NCBI RefSeq assembly: GCF_947387525.1
Contig: NZ_CANDNW010000005.1
Coordinates: 35,052 to 99,051, forward strand
Source: Limosilactobacillus viscerum
GTDB taxonomy: Bacteria > Bacillota > Bacilli > Lactobacillales > Lactobacillaceae
Direction of reading: 5' to 3'
DNA length: 64,000 nucleotides
The notes below the pieces were generated by a model. That model ran no database searches, was not told the origin of the DNA, and saw only the letters and a program-made list of their open reading frames with translations. Positions 57,530-64,000 of the stretch are shown in pieces (within the stretch, counting starts at the first letter, position 1; every line of letters begins with the position of its first letter). The position numbers and the translations under genes are program-made.

Positions 57530-59677
57530 ATGAACAACAATCGGCGAAATAATAATTTTACTCATAACGTTCTCTTCTACGCAGTGATGTTCTTATGCAT
57601 TATGGGTATTGCTTACTTTTTCTTTGGTGGTAACCAATCCACGGGTCAAAGCAAGACGGTTACCCAGAGCGAGTTTATCTCTGAACTGAAGAGCAACAAG
57701 ATAAAGAGTGTCCAGCTTCAGCCAAACGGCGGTGTTTACAAGGTTACCGGGACTTATCGCAAGCCACAGGCCAATAATAGTAATAACAACGCCAATGGCG
57801 GCTTTGCTTTATCCACACAACGCAACAACAAGGTTTCACAATTCCAAAGTTCGGTGCTTGAAAGTGACGTAACGGTGAGCCAACTCCAACGGTATGCGAA
57901 CAAGCATAACGTAAAAGTAAGTACCCGCGCTGAAGAATCGAACAGTATTTGGATGAACTTGCTGTTAACGGTCTTGCCACTGGTCATCATGATTTTCTTC
58001 TTCTACATGATGATGGGCCAAGCTGGCCAAGGCGGTGGCGGCCGTGGGGTAATGAGTTTTGGTAAGACCAAGGCTAAACCAGCGGATGCCAAGAAGAACA
58101 AGGTTCGTTTCTCAGATGTTGCTGGGGAAGAAGAAGAAAAGCAGGAACTGGTTGAAGTTGTTGAATTCTTGAAGAATCCAAAGAAATTCACCAAGTTGGG
58201 TGCTAAGATTCCATCTGGTGTCCTCTTGGAGGGGCCCCCGGGTACTGGTAAGACTTTGCTGGCCAAGGCCGTTGCCGGTGAATCAGGGGTACCATTCTTC
58301 TCGATTTCTGGTTCTGACTTCGTTGAAATGTTCGTCGGGGTTGGTGCCAGTCGTGTCCGGGACCTCTTTGACCAAGCTAAGAAGGCCGCACCAGCCATCA
58401 TCTTCATTGATGAAATTGATGCGGTTGGTCGTCGCCGTGGAAACGGTATGGGCGGTGGCCACGATGAACGTGAACAAACCCTTAACCAACTGTTAGTTGA
58501 AATGGACGGGTTCCAAGGTGACGAAGGGGTCATTGTAATGGCTGCTACTAACCGGTCTGATGTCTTGGACCCTGCCTTACTGCGGCCAGGCCGGTTTGAC
58601 CGTAAGATCCTGGTTGGCCGTCCTGATGTTAAGGGACGTGAAGCTATTCTGCGGGTTCACGCGAAGAATAAGCCACTGGCTAGCGACGTTGACCTGAAGG
58701 AAATTGCTAAGCAAACTCCTGGCTTCGTGGGTGCTGACCTTGCCAACCTGCTAAACGAAGCGGCATTACTTGCTGCTCGTCGTAACAAGACGCAGATTGA
58801 CGCGGCGGACCTAGATGAAGCTGAAGACCGGGTTATCGCTGGTCCAGCTAAGCACGACCGGGTTCAATCACCACAAGAACGGAAGACAGTAGCTTACCAC
58901 GAAGCTGGTCACACCATTGTTGGTCTGGTCTTAAATGATGCCCGGGTTGTCCACAAGGTTACGATCGTGCCTCGTGGCCGTGCCGGTGGTTACGCAATTA
59001 TGCTGCCACGGGAAGACCAAATGCTGATGTCAAAGAAGAATGCCGAAGAACAGATCGCCGGTTTGATGGGTGGTCGTGCGGCTGAAGAATTGATCTTCAA
59101 GTCCCAATCTTCGGGTGCTTCAAATGACTTTGAACAGGCAACCCAGATTGCTCGTGCAATGGTTACCCAATACGGGATGAGTGACAAGATTGGCCCAGTT
59201 GAACTGCAAAGCTCCGGTCAAGTATTTACTGGCCAAGGTTATGACCAATCGACTTACTCGGAAAAGACCGCGGCACTGGTTGATGAAGAAGTACGGCGGA
59301 TCTTGAATGAAGGCCATGAAACGGCCCTCCACATCCTGGAAACCCACCGTGAGCAGCACAAGGTAATTGCCGAAGCATTACTTAAGTATGAAACGCTGGA
59401 TGAAAAGGAAATTCTTAGTCTTTACAAGACAGGGAAGATCCCTGAAAAGGCACATGCTGATGCTGACGAAGAAGCATACGCACAAACCTTTGAAGAATCC
59501 AAGCGGGCATTGGAACGGATGGAAGACGAAAAGCGGACTGACAAGGCAAACGAAAACAAAGAATTGCCTACTAGTCAGGACACTGATGATAGTAAGCCAA
59601 CCGATACTGATGCTGGTTCAGCAAAGTCAACCGATGATGACCATCATTCGGATGACGATTCTGACCACCAAGATTAA
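57530..59677 (+). CDS. ftsH: ATP-dependent zinc metalloprotease FtsH
   Basis: Membrane AAA+ protease for misfolded membrane proteins and stress. It is 715 residues. Two membrane segments (about 12-30 and 145-163) flank an extracytosolic domain. The AAA+ domain has Walker [10 protein letters not shown] and Walker [12 protein letters not shown]. The zinc site HEAGHTIV is in the protease domain. The C-terminal tail (about 640-715) is very acidic (Asp/Glu/Lys, ending [13 protein letters not shown]), longer than in many homologues. SD AGGAGG. A promoter with a candidate CtsR site precedes it. Confidence 0.97.
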   Translation: MNNNRRNNNFTHNVLFYAVMFLCIMGIAYFFFGGNQSTGQSKTVTQSEFISELKSNKIKSVQLQPNGGVYKVTGTYRKPQANNSNNNANGGFALSTQRNNKVSQFQSSVLESDVTVSQLQRYANKHNVKVSTRAEESNSIWMNLLLTVLPLVIMIFFFYMMMGQAGQGGGGRGVMSFGKTKAKPADAKKNKVRFSDVAGEEEEKQELVEVVEFLKNPKKFTKLGAKIPSGVLLEGPPGTGKTLLAKAVAGESGVPFFSISGSDFVEMFVGVGASRVRDLFDQAKKAAPAIIFIDEIDAVGRRRGNGMGGGHDEREQTLNQLLVEMDGFQGDEGVIVMAATNRSDVLDPALLRPGRFDRKILVGRPDVKGREAILRVHAKNKPLASDVDLKEIAKQTPGFVGADLANLLNEAALLAARRNKTQIDAADLDEAEDRVIAGPAKHDRVQSPQERKTVAYHEAGHTIVGLVLNDARVVHKVTIVPRGRAGGYAIMLPREDQMLMSKKNAEEQIAGLMGGRAAEELIFKSQSSGASNDFEQATQIARAMVTQYGMSDKIGPVELQSSGQVFTGQGYDQSTYSEKTAALVDEEVRRILNEGHETALHILETHREQHKVIAEALLKYETLDEKEILSLYKTGKIPEKAHADADEEAYAQTFEESKRALERMEDEKRTDKANENKELPTSQDTDDSKPTDTDAGSAKSTDDDHHSDDDSDHQD

Positions 59678-59688
59678 TAAAATGATAG

Positions 59689-59735
59689 AATAGGAGTGTA
59701 TGAGCTAAACAAGGTTCGCGCTCCTATTTTTATTT
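59689..59735 (+). terminator. Terminator of ftsH
   Basis: AATAGGAGTG pairs with CGCTCCTATT and is followed by TTTATTT. No separate promoter is visible between it and hslO, so some read-through is likely. Confidence 0.7.
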
Positions 59736-59756
59736 GCTAAGGAGGAAGATGAAAAG

Positions 59757-60713
59757 ATGAAAACGACTGACTATTTAGTTAAGAGTATGACGAAGGATGG
59801 TAAGTTCCGTGCTTATGCGGTTAATGCTACCCAACTGGTTGAAAAAGCGCATGAAATTCATGATACCTGGTCGGCTTCTTCAGCGGCATTAGGACGGACG
59901 CTAGTGGGGACCGTCCTGCTGGCAACTGCTGGGCTGGAAGGCGATGCCGGAATGACCGTTAAGATTCAAGGTAATGGGCCAGTGGGCTACATTGTGGCTG
60001 ACGGAACGCCTAAAGGAACCGTTAAGGGTTACATGGGCAATCCACATGTAAACTTGCCTGCTAATAGCAAAGGGAAGATTGATGTAGCTGGTGCAGTTGG
60101 TACGAAGGGAACCCTTTCTGTAACCAAGATGACTCCGGGAGACAAGACCCCTTATACGGGTGAAGTTAACCTGGTTTCTGGTGAATTAGGTGATGACTTC
60201 ACTTACTACCTTGCCCAGTCTGAACAAATCCCATCCGCGGTTGGCTTGTCTGTCTTTGTCAACACTGACGACAGTATTGAAGTTGCTGGTGGCTTTATGA
60301 TCCAAGTAATGCCAGGTGCTAGTGATGAAGAAATCACTAAACTAGAAAAGACGTTAAAGGGTCTACCACTAGTTTCCGAAATGCTCCGCGATGGTGATAC
60401 GCCAGAAGATATCTTGAAGAAGCTTTTCGGTGATGACTTGAAGATCTTGGATAAGATGCCAGTCCGCTACGAGTGCAACTGTTCCAAGCAGCGGTTTGCA
60501 CATGCGCTTGAAAGCCTGAGTACGAAGGACCTTAAGCAGCTGATTGATGAGGATCACCATGCGGAGACAGTTTGTCAATTCTGTGGTAAAAAGTATGAGT
60601 TTAATGAAAACGAACTTCAACTGATTTACGATAAAAAAGTTGCTGATGCAGAAGCCGATAAGGAAATGGCGGAAAAAGAAAAGCAAGCCGAAAAGAAAGA
60701 TGACCAAAAGTAG
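59757..60713 (+). CDS. hslO: Redox-regulated chaperone Hsp33
   Basis: Holdase activated by oxidation and heat. It is 318 residues. The C-terminal zinc-binding cysteines CxC (YECNCSK) and CxxC (VCQFCGKKY) are both present, as is the core FMIQVMPGASDEEI. A charged Lys/Glu/Asp tail (about 290-318) extends it beyond the usual ~290 residues. The SD AAGGAGGAAG lies before the ATG. It follows ftsH, as in Bacillus. Confidence 0.95.
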   Translation: MKTTDYLVKSMTKDGKFRAYAVNATQLVEKAHEIHDTWSASSAALGRTLVGTVLLATAGLEGDAGMTVKIQGNGPVGYIVADGTPKGTVKGYMGNPHVNLPANSKGKIDVAGAVGTKGTLSVTKMTPGDKTPYTGEVNLVSGELGDDFTYYLAQSEQIPSAVGLSVFVNTDDSIEVAGGFMIQVMPGASDEEITKLEKTLKGLPLVSEMLRDGDTPEDILKKLFGDDLKILDKMPVRYECNCSKQRFAHALESLSTKDLKQLIDEDHHAETVCQFCGKKYEFNENELQLIYDKKVADAEADKEMAEKEKQAEKKDDQK

Positions 60714-60717
60714 TTAC

Positions 60718-60747
60718 TTGGTTCCTGGACGGTTGATGTGCTATGAT
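60718..60747 (+). promoter_or_regulatory. dusB-lysS promoter
   Basis: TTGGTT, 18-bp spacer, extended -10 TGCTATGAT, about 80 bp before dusB. Confidence 0.5.
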
Positions 60748-60825
60748 GGTTGAGTTATCGAACCAATAATAAGCGCACAATTGAAGCCAGCTCACTTGTG
60801 CCAAATTTAGTAATGAGGTGAAAGT

Positions 60826-61839
60826 ATGAAGTGGAAGATTGGCGATGTCGATATCCCAAACCAAGTTGTTGTTGCGCCGATGGCCGGGGTGACTAACTCT
60901 GCCTTTCGGGTAATTTGTAAAGAGTTTGGTGCTGGCTACGTGGTTTGTGAAATGATTTCTGACCGCGGGATTATGTACCACAATAAAAAGACACTGAACA
61001 TGATGGATGTTGACCCGAGTGAACACCCAATGGGAATCCAAATTTTTGGTGGAACAAAGGAAACGCTGGTTGAAGCTGCTAAGTATGTTGACCAGCACAC
61101 CGCTGCCGATGTAATTGACATCAATATGGGGTGCCCAGTTAACAAGGTCGTTAAGACGGATGCTGGTGCACGCTGGTTGCTTGACCCTAATAAGGTTTAT
61201 GAAATGGTCTCTTACGTTACCGATGCTGTAAAAAAGCCAGTAACGGTGAAGATGCGGACCGGTTGGGATGATAAGCATATTTACGCAGTTGACAATGCAC
61301 TAGCTGCCGAACGAGCTGGTGCCGCAGCTATTGCAATGCATGGCCGGACAAGAAAACAGATGTATACGGGACACGCTGATTGGAATATACTAAAAGAGGT
61401 TGCCAGTCACTTAACGATCCCGTTCATGGCTAATGGTGATATTCGGACACCTGAAGATGCCAAGAAGGTCTTAGAAATGACCGGGGCAACTGCCGCAATG
61501 ATTGGCCGGGCTGCCATGGGGAACCCGTGGATGCTGACCAGGACGGAGCACTATTTGGAAACTGGTGAGTTACTACCTGAGGCGACACCAGAGAAGAAGA
61601 TTAAGATGGCCAAGGAGCACCTGAACCGGTTGATCGATTTAAAGGGTGAATACATTGGTGTCCGTGAGTTCCGTGGACTGTCAACTTACTACCTAAAGGG
61701 TATTCCACGTTCTGCGCGGACAAAGGCTAAGTTAGTTGAAGCAGAGACGCGCCAAGAGATGAACGATATCTTTGATGAATTTGCGGAAAAGACAGCCGAA
61801 CGGGAAGCTAAGCAAGCTGCAAAAAAAGAAGCTCAATAA
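60826..61839 (+). CDS. dusB: tRNA-dihydrouridine synthase
   Basis: FMN enzyme that reduces uridines in tRNA D-loops. It is 337 residues. The TIM barrel starts with VVVAPMAGVTNSAFR, the catalytic Cys is in INMGCPVNKVVKTDAGARWLL, and the FMN-phosphate site is in FMANGDI and AAMIGRAAMGNPW. A Lys/Ala-rich C-terminal tail (about 315-337) follows. It is coupled to lysS, which starts 15 bp after its stop. dus-lysS adjacency is conserved in Firmicutes. Confidence 0.95.
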   Translation: MKWKIGDVDIPNQVVVAPMAGVTNSAFRVICKEFGAGYVVCEMISDRGIMYHNKKTLNMMDVDPSEHPMGIQIFGGTKETLVEAAKYVDQHTAADVIDINMGCPVNKVVKTDAGARWLLDPNKVYEMVSYVTDAVKKPVTVKMRTGWDDKHIYAVDNALAAERAGAAAIAMHGRTRKQMYTGHADWNILKEVASHLTIPFMANGDIRTPEDAKKVLEMTGATAAMIGRAAMGNPWMLTRTEHYLETGELLPEATPEKKIKMAKEHLNRLIDLKGEYIGVREFRGLSTYYLKGIPRSARTKAKLVEAETRQEMNDIFDEFAEKTAEREAKQAAKKEAQ

Positions 61840-61854
61840 GAGGAGGAGAAATCT

Positions 61855-63357
61855 GTGTCACAAGAACTAGATCAAATGCGTGTTCGTCGTGAAAAAATGG
61901 AAGAACTGAAGGAAGCCGGAATTGAACCATTTGGCCGGCGCTTCAAGCGGGACCACCTAGCACAACAAATTCATGACGAATATGATAAGTATGACAAGGA
62001 AGAATTGAATGAAAAGGGCGAAATGGTTATCATTGCCGGCCGGATGACCCGGAAGCGGAGCAGTGGGAAGGCAGGCTTCGCTGACTTCGTTGACCGGACC
62101 GGTAAGATCCAGGTATACGCTCGTAAGGACATGGTTGGAGACGAACCATACCACATCTTTAAGCGGGCTGATATTGGTGATTTTCTCGGAATTGAAGGGG
62201 ATGTTATCAAGACTAATACTGGTGAATTAACCGTTCGTGCCCACAAGATTACATTCCTGGCAAAGGCATTGCGGCCGCTTCCTAACAAGTGGGAAGGGGT
62301 TACTGACCCAGAGACGATTTACCGTCAGCGTTACCTTGATCTGATTTCTAATCCAGAAAGCTTCAAGCGGTTCCACCAACGGACAGCAATTATCAAGGCT
62401 GTGCGGAAGTACATGGATGAACATGGCTTTACCGAAGTGGAAACGCCGATCCTAAACACCCAGGCCGGTGGTGCCAATGCACGGCCATTTGTTACCCACC
62501 ACAACGCTCTGGATATTGACATGTACCTGCGGATTGCAACTGAATTGTACCTGAAGCGGCTAATTGTTGGTGGCTTTGAACGGGTTTATGAATTAGGCCG
62601 GATCTTCCGGAATGAAGGGATGGACCCACACCACAACCCAGAATTTACGACGATGGAAACTTATGCAGCCTACTTTGACTTCCATGATGTAATGGATGAA
62701 ACAGAGGGAATTGTAAAGGCCGCTGCAAAGGTGGTTTCTGATGATGGTAAGATTACCTACCAAGGACGTGAGATTGATCTTGGTGGTGACTTTAAGCGGG
62801 TTACTATGGTTGATGCGGTTAAGGAAAAGACGGGCATCGACTTTAGTGACAAGTCAATGACTGATGAAGATGCAAAGAAATTGGCTGATGAACATAAGGT
62901 TGAATACAAGCCTTACTGGACTAAGGGCCACATCTTAAACGCATTCTTTGAAGAATTTGTTGAAGATACCCTGATTCAACCAACCTTTGTTTACGAATAC
63001 CCAGTGGAAGTTTCACCATTGGCAAAGCGGAACAAAGAAAATCCTGAAATGACCGACCGGTTTGAACTGTATGTTGATGGTAGCGAACTGGGGAACGCCT
63101 TCAGTGAATTGAATGACCCAATTGACCAGAAGGAACGGTTTGAGATGCAGGCAAAGGAAAAGGCTAACGGTAATGATGAAGCCGAACCAGTGGACTTAGA
63201 CTACGTTCAGGCTCTTGAATATGGGATGCCGCCAACAGGTGGTCTTGGTATCGGAATTGACCGGTTAGTAATGCTATTGACCGATGCAAAGTCAATTCGT
63301 GACGTTATCCTCTTCCCAACAATGCGTCCGGAAAAGGAAGGAAAAAACAAAAAGTAG
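61855..63357 (+). CDS. lysS: Lysyl-tRNA synthetase, class II
   Basis: Charges tRNA-Lys. It is 500 residues. The N-terminal OB-fold anticodon-binding domain is at about 55-145. The class II catalytic core follows, with motif 1 (about 180-200), motif 2 [25 protein letters not shown] and motif 3 [13 protein letters not shown]. The start is GTG at 61855 with AGGAGGAG 7 bases upstream. It is the last protein gene before the rRNA operon, as in Bacillus and many lactobacilli. Confidence 0.97.
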   Translation: MSQELDQMRVRREKMEELKEAGIEPFGRRFKRDHLAQQIHDEYDKYDKEELNEKGEMVIIAGRMTRKRSSGKAGFADFVDRTGKIQVYARKDMVGDEPYHIFKRADIGDFLGIEGDVIKTNTGELTVRAHKITFLAKALRPLPNKWEGVTDPETIYRQRYLDLISNPESFKRFHQRTAIIKAVRKYMDEHGFTEVETPILNTQAGGANARPFVTHHNALDIDMYLRIATELYLKRLIVGGFERVYELGRIFRNEGMDPHHNPEFTTMETYAAYFDFHDVMDETEGIVKAAAKVVSDDGKITYQGREIDLGGDFKRVTMVDAVKEKTGIDFSDKSMTDEDAKKLADEHKVEYKPYWTKGHILNAFFEEFVEDTLIQPTFVYEYPVEVSPLAKRNKENPEMTDRFELYVDGSELGNAFSELNDPIDQKERFEMQAKEKANGNDEAEPVDLDYVQALEYGMPPTGGLGIGIDRLVMLLTDAKSIRDVILFPTMRPEKEGKNKK

Positions 63358-63367
63358 AATTGAAGAG

Positions 63368-63410
63368 AAGGCTTTGCCACACTTATTAACAGGTGTGACA
63401 AAGCTTTTTT
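63368..63410 (+). terminator. Terminator of lysS
   Basis: AGGCTTTGCCACAC pairs with GTGTGACAAAGCT (mismatches) and is followed by TTTTTTGTTT. The right arm contains GTGACAAAG, echoing the GTGACAAAAC family. Confidence 0.8.
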
Positions 63411-63714
63411 GTTTAATTAAAGGACACCAAAGATGGTCGCCTGGGAATACTTGGCTGGTTGTACGAATGGTCTGGTTGACAAGTATTTTGACATGCTAGT
63501 TGTGAATAAAAAGATAGGATGAAATTCGACAAAATTTGGAAGTAATTATTAAAAAAATTGACTGTATATCATCGACATATCAAAAAATAAGACGCACATT
63601 ATTTTTGGTTTTTCTTATTTTATTGCTTTTTTTGACGAAAAACTGAATAAAATTGTCGGGCTATGATTATTCGTTCAGGTTTAAAAAATAACTGAAATTA
63701 GTTTAAATAAATCG
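63411..63714. other. AT-rich spacer upstream of the rRNA promoters
   Basis: No gene is visible. TTGACAAGTATTTTGACATGC near 63476 contains two -35-like hexamers without a clear -10. The segment 63530-63710 is very AT-rich and could serve as an UP-element-like region for the rRNA promoters. Confidence 0.4.
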
Positions 63715-63743
63715 TTGACAATGGGTTGAGATATCGGTATAGT
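63715..63743 (+). promoter_or_regulatory. rRNA operon promoter P1
   Basis: TTGACA, 17-bp spacer, TATAGT. Confidence 0.85.
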
Positions 63744-63795
63744 AAATACCGTTGCTTGAGGCGACTGGTTAAGATAAGTTGATTAAATAAACTTG

Positions 63796-63824
63796 TTGAC
63801 AGTTCCGGAGTGACATGATATATT
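63796..63824 (+). promoter_or_regulatory. rRNA operon promoter P2
   Basis: TTGACA, 17-bp spacer, TATATT with TG before it. Confidence 0.85.
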
Positions 63825-63825
63825 A

Positions 63826-63852
63826 TTGAAGTTGCTTGGTTGAAGTTGCTTG
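63826..63852. repeat. Tandem 13-bp repeat between P2 and P3
   Basis: TTGAAGTTGCTTG occurs at 63826-63838 and 63840-63852, one base apart. GTTGCTTG also occurs near 63750 after P1. Confidence 0.8.
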
Positions 63853-63870
63853 ATCAGCTGAAAATAGTTG

Positions 63871-63899
63871 TTGACTTCAACCGGCAGATATGATATAAT
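63871..63899 (+). promoter_or_regulatory. rRNA operon promoter P3
   Basis: TTGACT, 17-bp spacer, TATAAT with TG before it. Confidence 0.85.
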
Positions 63900-63905
63900 G
63901 AATTT

Positions 63906-64000
63906 GTTAGTTAACTGCTAATAAGGTAGACCTTTGAAAACTGAACAAAGTTTCGACGAATCAAATGTGTAGGGTCTTCGATCACTTCGGTGATTGGAGC
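63906..64000 (+). other. Leader of an rRNA operon (16S gene begins beyond the window)
   Basis: CTTTGAAAACTGAACAAAG followed by an AAATGTGTAGGG segment is typical of lactobacillus pre-16S leaders, and a hairpin GATCACTTCGGTGATTG lies at the end. The first bases of mature 16S rRNA are not reached. Confidence 0.75.

Noticed and set aside
58003-58533. Minus-strand 176-codon frame in ftsH
   Set aside because: Antisense shadow; Pro/Ser-rich composition expected from the opposite strand of AAA+ codons.
60601-61278. Minus-strand 225-codon frame across hslO and dusB
   Set aside because: Antisense to two well-supported genes, no motif and no SD.
63900-64000. Start of 16S rRNA
   Set aside because: The mature 5' end sequence is not reached within the window; only the leader is present.

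Overview
The window is chromosomal DNA from a low-to-mid GC Gram-positive bacterium, most likely a heterofermentative lactobacillus of the Limosilactobacillus type (my inference). The evidence is the gene content: D-lactate dehydrogenase, bifunctional AdhE and pyruvate formate-lyase, a dlt operon, a KxYKxGKxW-like signal peptide on a repeat-rich surface protein, and Bacillus-like housekeeping synteny with the sporulation genes absent. No species is claimed. I see no prophage, transposase, CRISPR array or tRNA. Nearly all of the DNA is ordinary core chromosome, with a few accessory insertions and several interesting cis-elements.

Layout. 1-8.2 kb holds mixed-acid fermentation genes: pflB (5' end cut by the window), pflA, ldhD, a hypothetical protein, and adhE on the minus strand. 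Candidate CcpA and Rex sites lie in front of ldhD and adhE. 8.5-15.7 kb holds two neighbourhoods, a 38-codon minus-strand mini-gene and a DUF72 gene, then the conserved run metG-tatD-rnmV-rsmA-veg-ispE. 15.8-21.6 kb is an accessory insertion between ispE and purR: bioY, an 844-residue four-repeat surface protein, and a zinc ABC transporter preceded by a Zur-type box. 21.7-25 kb holds purR-glmU-prs. 25.3-31.4 kb holds a lipoprotein, a structured intergenic element, a HAD phosphatase and an HD hydrolase on the minus strand, then a DUF1934 gene, rpoE and pyrG, the last with a CTP-type attenuator leader. 31.5-41.1 kb holds murA (catalytic Cys replaced by Asp), rpmE2, sortase A, VOC and ProC-like genes, a low-molecular-weight tyrosine phosphatase, lemA-htpX, murF and cshA.

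41.2-49.9 kb holds a fused glutamine-type ABC receptor/permease and the dltXABCD operon on the minus strand. Divergent from dlt are alr-mazF, followed by a CBS-ACT protein. The D-alanine producer (alr) and consumer (dlt) therefore share one control region. 50-63.4 kb is the classic pth-mfd-rqcP-divIC-yabR-tilS-hpt-ftsH-hslO-dusB-lysS string. The window ends in three tandem consensus promoters and the leader of an rRNA operon whose 16S gene starts beyond base 64000.

How the genes fit together. The left end supports redox-balanced fermentation (pyruvate to formate plus acetyl-CoA, lactate or ethanol). The middle supplies precursors for wall, isoprenoid, nucleotide and UDP-GlcNAc synthesis (glmU, murA, murF, alr, ispE, prs, pyrG) and surface decoration (dlt, sortase, repeat protein). 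The right end is translation, repair and proteostasis. The most unusual points are two genes with good ribosome binding sites but apparently no ATG/GTG/TTG start in a usable position (dltX and the DUF1934 gene), the Cys-to-Asp MurA, a family of near-identical terminator palindromes with a shared 18-bp satellite, and hairpin-plus-T-run leaders in front of cshA and pth.
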